From NCBI GenBank assembly GCA_028285005.1, contig JANQQP010000012.1, positions 1-64,000 on the forward strand: a stretch of 64,000 bases of DNA, written 5' to 3'. The DNA is from Dehalococcoidia bacterium. GTDB lineage: Bacteria > Chloroflexota > Dehalococcoidia > Lucifugimonadales > Lucifugimonadaceae. A program made the position numbers and the translations under genes. The notes below the pieces were generated by a model. That model saw nothing but the letters and a program-made list of their open reading frames with translations, was not told where the DNA came from and did not search any database. The number at the start of each line of letters is the position of its first letter. The first letter of the stretch is position 1. Of this stretch, positions 17,681 through 25,518 are shown piece after piece.

Positions 17681-20032
17681 ATGTCGATAGTAGACGCACA
17701 CCCTCACATCTACTCGCCTGACCGAGACGCCTATCCCACGATAGAAGAACCCTGGGAGCCGGGTGAGCCTGCGTCTGTCGAAGACCTGAAGAAGATGATG
17801 GACGCCGTCGGTGTCGACCGCGCCATTTTCATCCAGACCAGCACCTTCTATGGTCATGACAACCGCTACGTCATGGACTCTGCGAAGGAGCACGCAAGCT
17901 GGGCTGGCGGAGTCGTAACGCTCGACCCCGATGACGAATCTCATGTCGAGTTGCTTGAAGAAGCGGTAGCTGGCAGCAACATCCGCGGTATGCGCGGCAC
18001 GACTGACTCGCTAAACCGCATCGCCACTCCGAACGTCTATCGACTGTGGACAAAGGCGATGGAGCTTGGGATTCCGGTCAACTGCATGGTCATGGATGAC
18101 CTTGAGCGTGTGCCGGAGATCGAGCGAGTCGCGCAGGACCTCGGTGACCTGAAGATCGTCATCGACCACTGCTTCATGCTCAACACTCGCCACCAGACCG
18201 AGGAGACGCTGGTCGCTCTCGAGCGGCTGGCGCAACTTCCGAATGTGTACGCCAAGCTGACGAGCGGCACGCACGGCTCATATCGCGTCTATCCGTACCC
18301 GGACATGCACGACCCGCTGAAGCGAGTGATCGATGCATTCGGACCGAAGCGCTGCGTGTGGGGCTCCAACTTTCCTAATGCTCTCTGGTCCAAGGGCGCT
18401 TCGTACGCCCAGAACCTGCATCTCTTCGTGAAAGAGCTTGGACTGAGCCTGCCAGATAAGGCCGACATTCTTGGCATGACGGCGATGTCACTCTGGTTCC
18501 CGCAGGAGTACAGGGAAGAGGAGCAGGCGCAGACCGAGCAGCAAGAGCGGACGGAACGCGAATCGGTCCAGGCGATAGAAGATGCGGAGCCGCCTGTTGT
18601 CGAAGATGAGTCCGACGAGGCCAAAGGTCACGTCGCTCAGATCACGCAGATGGCCGATCTCATCGCAGCAGAGGGCAATGTTGAAGGGCCGATCCTCGAA
18701 CAGGTGGATGACGTCGAGCTTTCGGCCATTCTCGATGCAGCCAACGAACTGAACGCCGTGCTGGACACGGTCGAGGCACCGAAAAAGCCTGCTCCGAAGA
18801 AGAAAAAGAAGGCCGCGGCGAAGAAGAGCGAACCGAAGCCTGAGCCTCAGCCGGAAGCCATCGAAGAGGTGGATGAGCCGGAACCTGAGGCCGATGTCAC
18901 AGTCGACCTCGACGAGTTGATGGCAGGGCAGAACTACACGCCCATCAAGACCGACGAGATCGGTGGCGATCACGTTGCTGAGGCCGATATCGCATCCGAT
19001 GTCCAGGCGCAGCTAGATGCAGCGCTCGGCTCCGTTGAGGAACCTGGAGACATCGAGCTAGAGATCGAAGAGGAGGAGTCAGACCTCCCTGCCGAGACGG
19101 AACCTGAGATCAATGTCGCGGAACTACTGGCGGCGCAGGAAGCTGCAACGTCGGATGAAGCCGCATCCAACAGTGCAAACGAGCCTGAACTCGACGAAGT
19201 GGCCGACATCGCCGCGGACGTGCAGGCCCAGCTAGACGCCGCTCTTGGCACAGCAGGCGAGTCACCCGAGATCGAGCTAGAGATCGTCGAGGACGAGGCT
19301 GAACCGTCTGACACGGACTCGGAGACGACTATCAACGTTGAGGAGTTGCTGGCAGCACAGGCCGAGGCCGGCCCCGCTGAAATTGAAGAGGCTCCAGAAG
19401 CCGATGTCGCTGCAGACGTGGAAGCGCAACTGGCCGCAGCGCTGGACACTGTGAACGCGGACGATGCAGCAGCCGATAACGCCGTCGAAACCTCGGAACC
19501 GTCCACCGAGTCGGTAGACGTTGAGGTGAACGTTGAGGCGCTACTTGCGGCTCAGGCCCCGGAATCTGACGCTGCTGAGCAAGCCACCGAAGTCGAGACC
19601 GAAGACGGCGATATCGATCTCACGTCGGTGCTCGAAGCCGCTGAACAGCTGAACGCCGCGCTTGAATCGGGCGCTCCAGAAGAGCCCGAGGCCGCGGGAG
19701 CGTCACGGCCAACAGACAAGATCGACCCCGAATTCGTTCAGCCCACCGCATCCGCAATCAATGAACCAGAGATCAATGTCGACGAGCTCCTGGCAGCACA
19801 GAACCAGGCATCTGCTGCCACGGACGAGATCGAACCCCCATCTGAACCAGCCGACGAACCGGCAGCAAGCGACGACGCTGACGAGTTTGATGTCGATGCG
19901 CTGATGGACGTGGCCGATCAGCTCAACTCAATGCTCGAGTCCGTCGAAGACGTAGCGACGAACATCAACGAACTGGCGTCCGACGCCGAGGCAGAGCAGC
20001 CCGACGATCAGTCCGAGCGCCCTTCCGCCTGA
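17681..20032 (+). CDS. Amidohydrolase (COG2159/COG3618 type) with long acidic repeat tail
   Basis: A 783-residue protein in two unlike parts. Residues 1-285 form an amidohydrolase-2 barrel: VDAHPHIYSPD at the N-terminus, IVIDHCFM in the middle and RCVWGSNFPNALW with DKADILGMTAMSLWF at the end. Residues from about 290 to 783 are very acidic and repetitive. There are three copies of a D(I/V)A-D-V-(Q/E)AQLxAALxT module near residues 434, 507 and 574. Four copies of (I/V)NV-E-LLAAQ lie near 477, 551, 616 and 697. A Lys-rich patch sits near 368-382. Family members normally stop at about 280 residues. The tail may be a binding or scaffold region, with no known domain. Confidence 0.8.
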   Translation: MSIVDAHPHIYSPDRDAYPTIEEPWEPGEPASVEDLKKMMDAVGVDRAIFIQTSTFYGHDNRYVMDSAKEHASWAGGVVTLDPDDESHVELLEEAVAGSNIRGMRGTTDSLNRIATPNVYRLWTKAMELGIPVNCMVMDDLERVPEIERVAQDLGDLKIVIDHCFMLNTRHQTEETLVALERLAQLPNVYAKLTSGTHGSYRVYPYPDMHDPLKRVIDAFGPKRCVWGSNFPNALWSKGASYAQNLHLFVKELGLSLPDKADILGMTAMSLWFPQEYREEEQAQTEQQERTERESVQAIEDAEPPVVEDESDEAKGHVAQITQMADLIAAEGNVEGPILEQVDDVELSAILDAANELNAVLDTVEAPKKPAPKKKKKAAAKKSEPKPEPQPEAIEEVDEPEPEADVTVDLDELMAGQNYTPIKTDEIGGDHVAEADIASDVQAQLDAALGSVEEPGDIELEIEEEESDLPAETEPEINVAELLAAQEAATSDEAASNSANEPELDEVADIAADVQAQLDAALGTAGESPEIELEIVEDEAEPSDTDSETTINVEELLAAQAEAGPAEIEEAPEADVAADVEAQLAAALDTVNADDAAADNAVETSEPSTESVDVEVNVEALLAAQAPESDAAEQATEVETEDGDIDLTSVLEAAEQLNAALESGAPEEPEAAGASRPTDKIDPEFVQPTASAINEPEINVDELLAAQNQASAATDEIEPPSEPADEPAASDDADEFDVDALMDVADQLNSMLESVEDVATNINELASDAEAEQPDDQSERPSA

Positions 20033-20178
20033 AGTTCCGTTCTCCCTCCACTCTGCGACTTAACTCATTAGCCGCTAGAATCGCCCTGCGCAGATGACTC
20101 GCGTCGGCCAACTGTCGGCGCGCCTGCAGTACAGCGCAATCAGTCGGATCTCAATCAGCGACCGGACAGGACTCAGCA

Positions 20179-20928
20179 ATGGAACTGCGCCCGAACAGGA
20201 TCAAGAGAAAGCTCGCCAATGGCGAAGTGGCCGTCATTGTCAGCGGCCTCACCCACCCGGACGACATCGATGCGATCGGCCCGCTCGGCCTCGACGGCGC
20301 GTGGCTCGAAGGTGAGCATGGCGCTTCAGATCCAGCTGAGATTGGCAATTTGACCAGAGCCTGCGACATCTGGGGCATGACTTCGGTCGCCCGCATCAAC
20401 AAGAACGACCAGGGGATGATCTACCGCACATTCGACCGCGGCGCTCAGGCAGTCTGCGTTCCACACATCAACACAAAAGCTGAGGCCGAAAACGTAGTGC
20501 AGGGCGGTAAGTTCGCACCTATTGGCCAGCGCGGCCTCTTCACCAGCCGGCAGGGCTACGGAGTCGACAACTACCTGCAGGTTGCAAACGACGAGACCTC
20601 GCTGTTCGTACTAATTGAGGACATAGCGGCGTACGAGAACCTGGATGAGATCCTCACGGTTGATCACATCGACTCGTTCTTCGTCGCACCATCAGACTTC
20701 GCCGCCTCGATGGGCCACATAGGAAATATCGACCACCCGGACGTGCAGGCGAAGATCAACGGATCTCTGGAAAAGATAGTGAACTCTGGCAGAACAGCAG
20801 GGACATTAGCCACGAATGACAATGTCGCCCGATTCGTTGAGATGGGCGTGAAGCTGTTCATGACCCCATCAGGCCCATGGATGGCCGCGGGCGCTGCCCA
20901 GTTCCAAAAAAACGCAGGCATAGCCTGA
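20179..20928 (+). CDS. HpcH/HpaI-family aldolase
   Basis: A 249-residue class II pyruvate aldolase-like TIM barrel. Landmarks are LGLDGAWLEGEHGA (metal/catalytic region), SVARINKNDQGMIYRTFDRGAQAVCVPHINTKAEAE, FAPIGQRGLFTSRQGYG, LFVLIEDIAAYEN and FFVAPSDFAASMGH. Members cleave 2-keto-3-deoxy sugar acids or 4-hydroxy-2-oxo acids to pyruvate plus an aldehyde. This fits the sugar-acid dehydratases earlier in the window, although they are not in the same operon. The usual phosphate-binding Arg near the start appears as part of RPNRIKRKLANG. Confidence 0.85.
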   Translation: MELRPNRIKRKLANGEVAVIVSGLTHPDDIDAIGPLGLDGAWLEGEHGASDPAEIGNLTRACDIWGMTSVARINKNDQGMIYRTFDRGAQAVCVPHINTKAEAENVVQGGKFAPIGQRGLFTSRQGYGVDNYLQVANDETSLFVLIEDIAAYENLDEILTVDHIDSFFVAPSDFAASMGHIGNIDHPDVQAKINGSLEKIVNSGRTAGTLATNDNVARFVEMGVKLFMTPSGPWMAAGAAQFQKNAGIA

Positions 20929-20997
20929 TCGCCTTGCTGCGGAATGCCGACGGCCTCTGCGCCTCAGAGACATCACACAGGAAAACCTCTCCGAAAC

Positions 20998-22062
20998 ATG
21001 CATCCAGCCAGCTACCTCTTTTCCCGCCTCGTGAGCCACAGGCGCACGTTTCTAGTCGCTATCGCAGCCACTGCCGCTATAGCCGTCGCGTGCAGCGGGA
21101 GCAGCTCCAACCCCTCCGCTGATGACCAGGTTCTGCCAGTAGTCGAAGCAACCACGCCGCCTTCAGAGTGCATCAACCACGTCCAGCCCGAGGGCGCTCC
21201 TACATTCGACCAACTGGACCTCTCGCGGCTCCAGGTCCAGGAGGCCGGTCTGCGCTTCTACGACATCGAGCCGGGTACCGGCGACACACCGAGCCTGGCG
21301 GACGCCGTCTCATTCGAGTACACAGGCTGGCTCGAAGACGGCTGCATGGTAGACACGTCGTACCCGAACCCGGAGCCGATTACCGCTCCGATGCTGAATG
21401 TGCTTCGCGGATGGCAGCAGGGTTTCCTGGGCATGCAAGAAGGTGGAACACGGGTGTTCGAGGTCGGACCTGAGCTCGGGTACGGCGCCGTCGGATTCCC
21501 GCCAAGGATTCCGGCCAATGCCACGCTGATATTCCACATGACGCTTATCAACCGAACCACTATCGCTGAGGCAGAGGCGACCATCGAGGCCGAGATCGCA
21601 ACGGCGACGGCGGAAGCTGCATCGGCGAGCGAGACAGCAGTCGCCAGCGGGACGGTGTTCCCGCCGCCATGCGTGAATGGAGACCAGCCTGATTCGGCGC
21701 CGGCATTCGATGACATCGACTTTGACCGGCTCGAGACCCTGAACGATGCCGTCCGTTTCTACGACATCGAAACGGGCACCGGGGAGATGCCTGATGTCTC
21801 GGACGTGGTCTCCGTCGAATACACCGGCTGGCTTCAGAGCGGCTGCATCTTCGACACGTCGTTCGACGACGAAGGGCCGGTCAGCTTCCCGCTTGCTAAC
21901 GTGATCCAGGGATGGCAAGACGGACTTAGCTCAATGCAAGAGGGCGGTGTCCGGGTGATCGAGATCGCTCCGGAACGGGCGTACGGCGAGCAAGGATTCG
22001 GTCAGGTGATCCCGCCAAACTCGACGATTATCTTCCACGTGGAGCTAATCAGTAAGAACTAG
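20998..22062 (+). CDS. Double-FKBP peptidyl-prolyl isomerase lipoprotein
   Basis: About 354 residues. The N-terminus has a basic stretch, a hydrophobic segment (TFLVAIAATAAIAVA) and a lipobox-like VACS, so it is probably a surface-anchored lipoprotein. Two FKBP domains follow, each with SVEYTGWL or SFEYTGWL, GWQ-G-MQEGG-R and a LIFHM or IIFHV end strand, near residues 70-185 and 245-353. A linker rich in Ala, Glu and Thr joins them. FKBPs catalyse prolyl isomerisation and act as folding chaperones. ATG 20998 is chosen because it places the signal peptide at the N-terminus. It converges with cysN with 18 bp between. Confidence 0.85.
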   Translation: MHPASYLFSRLVSHRRTFLVAIAATAAIAVACSGSSSNPSADDQVLPVVEATTPPSECINHVQPEGAPTFDQLDLSRLQVQEAGLRFYDIEPGTGDTPSLADAVSFEYTGWLEDGCMVDTSYPNPEPITAPMLNVLRGWQQGFLGMQEGGTRVFEVGPELGYGAVGFPPRIPANATLIFHMTLINRTTIAEAEATIEAEIATATAEAASASETAVASGTVFPPPCVNGDQPDSAPAFDDIDFDRLETLNDAVRFYDIETGTGEMPDVSDVVSVEYTGWLQSGCIFDTSFDDEGPVSFPLANVIQGWQDGLSSMQEGGVRVIEIAPERAYGEQGFGQVIPPNSTIIFHVELISKN

Positions 22063-22080
22063 CGCTGGGAGCGGCCCTGG

Positions 22081-23358
22081 CTACTCGTCGCCTTCGAAGT
22101 CACCGAAGCCGGGCTTGCCGATCATCCCGGCGGCAACGGTTTCGTTGGTCGCTTCATCCATCAGTATGAAGCTGCCAGTGACGCGGTTCACAGAGTAGTC
22201 GTCGTAGACGATCGGCGCGCTAGTCTTTAGCGATATTCGCCCGATCTCGTTCAGTGCCAAAGACTGGCAGTTCGGATCGACTGACAGCGTTCCGACATCA
22301 ACACGGCTGCGCAACTCGGTCACCATCGCCCGGGCAGAGCGCGTGGTGTGCTTGATTCGTAGCATCGTGCCCGGCCGCAGTTCTTTGCTTTCGCTCATCC
22401 AACACACGGTCGCGATGAACTCCTGTGTGACGCGCGGCACGCCGTCCGCTGCGCAGATCAGGTCGCCGCGCGAGATATCGATGTCGTCCTCAATTCGGAT
22501 GGTGACAGCGTCCGGCCACTCGGCGCGATCCACCTCACCGTCAGGAGTCTCGATGGCAGTCACGCTCGTGGTCTTGCCAGCCGGCAGAATCCCGACCTGC
22601 TGTCCAACTTCCACGGTGCCACTCCGAATCGAGCCTGCGTAGCCACGATAGTCGTGATGCTCTTCAGTCAGCGGCCTGATCACATACTGAACGGGAAGTC
22701 TGAACGAGTCGTCGATCGGCGTCCCTGTGATCTCCAGCTCTTCAAGGTGCTTGAGCAGCGGCCCTTCGGTGTACCACGGCATCTTGGCGGACGACTCCAC
22801 CACGTTGTCGCCGTGCAGAGCAGACATCGGCACGTAGTGAGCGCACTCGACGTTCAGTCGCTCGAAGAACTGGTCGAGCTCTTTCCTGATACTCGTGAAC
22901 ACGGACTCGTCGTATTCAACAAGGTCCATCTTGTTTACACAGACCACAACGTGCTTGATACCCAGCAAGGTAGCGATCACCGCATGCCTGCGTGACTGCT
23001 CAACGACGCCATTGCGCGCATCGATGATGACGAGTGCTACGTCAGCAGTTGAGGCGCCGGTAACCATGTTGCGCGTGTACTGCACATGGCCCGGAGTGTC
23101 GGCCAGGATGAACTTGCGGAGCGAGGTGCTGAAGTAGCGGTAGGCGACGTCGATCGTGATGCCCTGTTCGCGTTCCGCACGCAGGCCGTCCGTGAGCAAC
23201 GCAAGGTTCAGGTACTCATTGCTCTGGCGCCTGCTTGCCGACTCGGCAGCGCTCAGGACATCGTCCTGGATAGCCTTCGAATCGAACAACAACCGGCCGA
23301 TCAGCGTGCTCTTGCCATCGTCGACAGAGCCGGCTGTGGCGATCCTCAGCAGTTCCAT
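22081..23358 (-). CDS. cysN: Sulfate adenylyltransferase large subunit (GTPase)
   Basis: A 425-residue EF-Tu-like GTPase subunit of ATP sulfurylase. GTPase motifs are AGSVDDGKST (residues 9-18), DTPGH and NKMD, followed by two beta-barrel domains. With CysD it converts sulfate and ATP to adenosine 5'-phosphosulfate, driven by GTP hydrolysis. There is no fused APS kinase domain at the C-terminus. The ATG overlaps the cysD stop by one base (TGATG), implying translational coupling. It is last in cysH-cysD-cysN, with no clear terminator in the short convergent gap to the FKBP gene. Confidence 0.95.
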   Translation of the reverse strand: MELLRIATAGSVDDGKSTLIGRLLFDSKAIQDDVLSAAESASRRQSNEYLNLALLTDGLRAEREQGITIDVAYRYFSTSLRKFILADTPGHVQYTRNMVTGASTADVALVIIDARNGVVEQSRRHAVIATLLGIKHVVVCVNKMDLVEYDESVFTSIRKELDQFFERLNVECAHYVPMSALHGDNVVESSAKMPWYTEGPLLKHLEELEITGTPIDDSFRLPVQYVIRPLTEEHHDYRGYAGSIRSGTVEVGQQVGILPAGKTTSVTAIETPDGEVDRAEWPDAVTIRIEDDIDISRGDLICAADGVPRVTQEFIATVCWMSESKELRPGTMLRIKHTTRSARAMVTELRSRVDVGTLSVDPNCQSLALNEIGRISLKTSAPIVYDDYSVNRVTGSFILMDEATNETVAAGMIGKPGFGDFEGDE

Positions 23359-24293
23359 CAGAAGTAGCCCTCGCGCTTCCGGTCTTCCATCGCCGCCTCA
23401 GATGCCCTGTCGTCAGCCCTGGATTGACCGCGCTCGGAGGTACGAGTCGACTCGATCTCAGCCATCACCTCAGCGACCGTCGCTGCCGTAGACGGAACCG
23501 CGGCTGTGCTCGTCATATCGCCGACTGTCCGGAAGCGCACCGACTGCGTCTCAACCTTCTCGTGCGACTCAGGTTGCATAAAGGGTGATGTCGCCATGTA
23601 AAGGCCGTCTCGTTCGAATACTTCCCGTTCGTGAGCGAGGTATATGGAAGGGATCTCGATCTCACGGGCTTCGATGTAGCGCCAGATGTCCAGCTCCGTC
23701 CAGTTCGAAAGAGGGAATACACGGATGTGCTGTCCGGAGTTCACGAAGCCGTTGTAAAGGTTCCAGACCTCGGGTCTCTGGTTCTTCGGGTCCCACTGGC
23801 CGAATTCGTCTCGGAACGAATACACACGCTCTTTGGCCCTCGCCCGCTCCTCATCACGACGAGCGCCGCCGAAAACCGCGCCGAACTTATTCTCACGAAT
23901 TGCATCGAGCAAGACCGGAGTCTGCAGGCGGTTGCGCGAGCCGCCGGGGTCGGTGCTCGGTGCAATGCGGCCTGAGTCAAGAGCCTCCTGTACAGAGGCA
24001 ACGACGAGATCCAGCCCGAACTCCTGCGCAATTCGGTCCCGGTACTCGATCACTTCAGGAAAGTTATGGCCGGTGTCGATATGGACGATAGGAAATGGCA
24101 GCTTTGCCGGCCTCACCGCAAGCATCGCCAGGTGAAGCATCACGATCGAGTCTTTGCCGCCCGAAAAAAGCAGCCCGGGGCGGTCGAACTCAGCGGTCAC
24201 CTCACGGATGATGTGAATCGACTCAGATTCCAGCGCACGTAGCGCGGCACGAGTCTCTTCTGTTCCTTCCAGCGACCGCAACCCGACACTCAT
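23358..24293 (-). CDS. cysD: Sulfate adenylyltransferase small subunit
   Basis: A 311-residue PP-loop ATP pyrophosphatase subunit of ATP sulfurylase. The PP motif is LLFSGGKDSIVMLHLA and the protein shows the family blocks FPIVHIDTGHNFPEV, GGARRDEERARAKERVYSFRDEFGQWDPKNQRPE (seen in parts) and FPLSNWTELDIWRYI. It adenylates sulfate in partnership with CysN. The start at 24293 overlaps the cysH stop as ATGA. The longer open frame to 24404 lies inside cysH and is rejected. The C-terminus ends in the usual basic RKREGYF. Confidence 0.95.
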   Translation of the reverse strand: MSVGLRSLEGTEETRAALRALESESIHIIREVTAEFDRPGLLFSGGKDSIVMLHLAMLAVRPAKLPFPIVHIDTGHNFPEVIEYRDRIAQEFGLDLVVASVQEALDSGRIAPSTDPGGSRNRLQTPVLLDAIRENKFGAVFGGARRDEERARAKERVYSFRDEFGQWDPKNQRPEVWNLYNGFVNSGQHIRVFPLSNWTELDIWRYIEAREIEIPSIYLAHEREVFERDGLYMATSPFMQPESHEKVETQSVRFRTVGDMTSTAAVPSTAATVAEVMAEIESTRTSERGQSRADDRASEAAMEDRKREGYF

Positions 24294-25033
24294 CGACTGG
24301 CCGCCTCCACGATGTGGAGTCCACACTCCTTGGCATCTGGGTCGCCTTCCCACCACCAGCGCCCGGCCCGGATGTCCTCGCCCGGCTCGATGGCCCTGGT
24401 ACACGGAGCGCAGCCCAGGCTCGGATAGCCGCGGTCGTGCAACTCGTTGTAGGGCACGCTGTTCGCGTCTACATACTCACGCACCTGCTCGAACGTCCAG
24501 TTCGCGAGCGGGTTGATCTTGTAGTTTTCGTGCGGCTCATCCCACTCAACGATGTCGATGCTGCCGCGGTCCATTCCCTGGTCCCTGCGCAGGCCCGTGA
24601 CCCACGCGTCGACGCCAGCCAATGCCTTGTTCAATGGGTCAACTTTGCGGACGCTGCAGCAAAGTTTCCGGTTCGCCACTCCTTTATAGAAGAGGTTGAA
24701 CCCCTTCTCCTTGACCATTGCCCGTACCGCTTCGAGGTCCGGGTACTGCGTCTCGATCTCGATGCGGTAGCGCAGCTGGAACTGGTCGAACAGCGTGTAG
24801 GTCTCAGTCGGCAGGCGCAGAGTGTCGAGAGTCATCACTCGCGCCTTGTCGTTGATGCGCCAGTACATGTCGTAGAGAGCTACATCCTCAAGTCCGAAGC
24901 TTGACATCTGAACTGCAGATGTTCCGAACGTGTTGTCTGTCCATCGAAGTACCGCTTCAGGGTCCTGCGACTCAAATTCAGCGTTGAGAGCGGCCAGCTC
25001 ATCCGCCGAGAATCTATGTTTCGTCTCTGTCAT
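24290..25033 (-). CDS. cysH: Phosphoadenylyl/adenylyl-sulfate reductase
   Basis: A 247-residue assimilatory reductase. It has the two cysteine pairs of the [4Fe-4S] type, CC in KLCCSVRK near residue 123 and CxxC in GCAPCTRA near residue 206, plus the catalytic ECGLH at the C-terminus. The iron-sulfur pairs favour APS as the substrate, consistent with the absence of an APS kinase here. It reduces the activated sulfate to sulfite with thioredoxin. The ATG at 25033 (MTETKHRF) gives the family N-terminus. The upstream extension to 25108 runs into the leader terminator and is rejected. It is the first full gene behind the Cys-rich leader peptide. Confidence 0.93.
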   Translation of the reverse strand: MTETKHRFSADELAALNAEFESQDPEAVLRWTDNTFGTSAVQMSSFGLEDVALYDMYWRINDKARVMTLDTLRLPTETYTLFDQFQLRYRIEIETQYPDLEAVRAMVKEKGFNLFYKGVANRKLCCSVRKVDPLNKALAGVDAWVTGLRRDQGMDRGSIDIVEWDEPHENYKINPLANWTFEQVREYVDANSVPYNELHDRGYPSLGCAPCTRAIEPGEDIRAGRWWWEGDPDAKECGLHIVEAASR

Positions 25034-25106
25034 GGTCACTGGAGTATTCGATGCGCCAGATAGATAGATGCTTCCAGGGTTGGTCCGGTTGATGAAAAAG
25101 GGGCAC

Positions 25107-25140
25107 AAAAAACCCCTGCTGAGGCGTTACTCGCAGGGGG
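25107..25140 (-). terminator. Leader intrinsic terminator of the cysHDN operon
   Basis: On the minus strand the stem CCCCCTGC (25140-25133) and GCAGGGG (25119-25113) enclose a 13-nt loop and are followed at once by six T (25112-25107). It lies about 75 bp before the cysH start and after the leader peptide, where it can only be a premature terminator. Its 5' arm can alternatively pair with AGGGG at 25185-25181, inside the leader ORF. Confidence 0.82.
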
Positions 25141-25144
25141 CGGG

Positions 25145-25187
25145 TTTCGCTATTTCAGCGAAAGCGCGCTTTCAGGCGCTCCCCTCC
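25145..25187 (-). promoter_or_regulatory. Alternative-pairing (antiterminator) region of cys leader
   Basis: This part of the leader can fold GCGC-CTGAAA-GCGC (25179-25166) and TTTCGCT-GAAAT-AGCGAAA (25163-25145). Both would be enclosed by AGGGG (25185-25181) pairing with CCCCT of the terminator 5' arm. That outer helix excludes the terminator, so the leader has two mutually exclusive states. Confidence 0.65.
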
Positions 25188-25243
25188 GAGTGCTCAGAGC
25201 GGCAAGTACAGGCGCAGTTTGGACAAACTTGTGGTTTTCGCAT
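25172..25243 (-). CDS. Cys-rich leader peptide of the cysHDN attenuator
   Basis: A 23-codon ORF: M-R-K-P-Q-V-C-P-N-C-A-C-T-C-R and then S-E-H-S-E-G-S-A-stop. Four of codons 7 to 14 are Cys (TGT, TGC, TGT, TGC). Its ATG lies eight bases after a TATACT -10 hexamer at 25256-25251, so transcription would start at or next to the A of the ATG and the ORF would be leaderless. Codons 20-21 (GAG GGG) form the antiterminator arm. Ribosome stalling at the Cys codons would leave this arm free, whereas translation to the stop would mask it. Leaderless polycysteine attenuators of this logic are known in mycobacteria. Confidence 0.78.
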   Translation of the reverse strand: MRKPQVCPNCACTCRSEHSEGSA

Positions 25244-25250
25244 CTAGCTG

Positions 25251-25256
25251 AGTATA
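25251..25256 (-). promoter_or_regulatory. -10 element of the cysHDN leader transcript
   Basis: Minus-strand TATACT, one base from consensus. A -35 is not clear: TTGAAT lies 14 bp upstream, which is short. The predicted start point coincides with the leader-peptide ATG at 25243. Confidence 0.55.
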
Positions 25257-25518
25257 GCACCGAGAGTTCGATTCAAATTTGCTGGCTGCCACCCTCACAC
25301 ACCGAACACACAACTCTCCTGCGCCGTTGGCTCCCAGTGTGAAACTTTGGTCTCTAGACCGTCCGCGAGGGCCGGGACTAGAATACGTTTCGTACTCAAT
25401 ATAGTGGGCGTATGGACCCGCCCGTATCTCAACTCTGCCGCATCTCGGGCGAATTCGCCGCACTGTAGTCGGACTGCGGAGAGAAATCCAAACCGGACTC
25501 TACCCGGGGAGAACCCAA
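25257..25518. other. Divergent intergenic region between the cys leader and the aminotransferase
   Basis: About 260 bp between divergent transcription units. It should contain the upstream part of the cys promoter and the promoter of the aminotransferase at 25519. I see no gene or strong repeat in it. Small open frames here lack supporting features. Confidence 0.5.

Noticed and set aside
18970-19506. Minus-strand 178-codon Ser/Ala-rich open frame
   Set aside because: It is the complement of the acidic repeat tail; its composition is a mirror of that repeat and it lacks a ribosome site.
25107-25243. SAM, SAH or other metabolite riboswitch ahead of cysH
   Set aside because: No consensus core of these classes is visible, while a translated Cys-rich ORF and complementary switching helices explain the leader fully.
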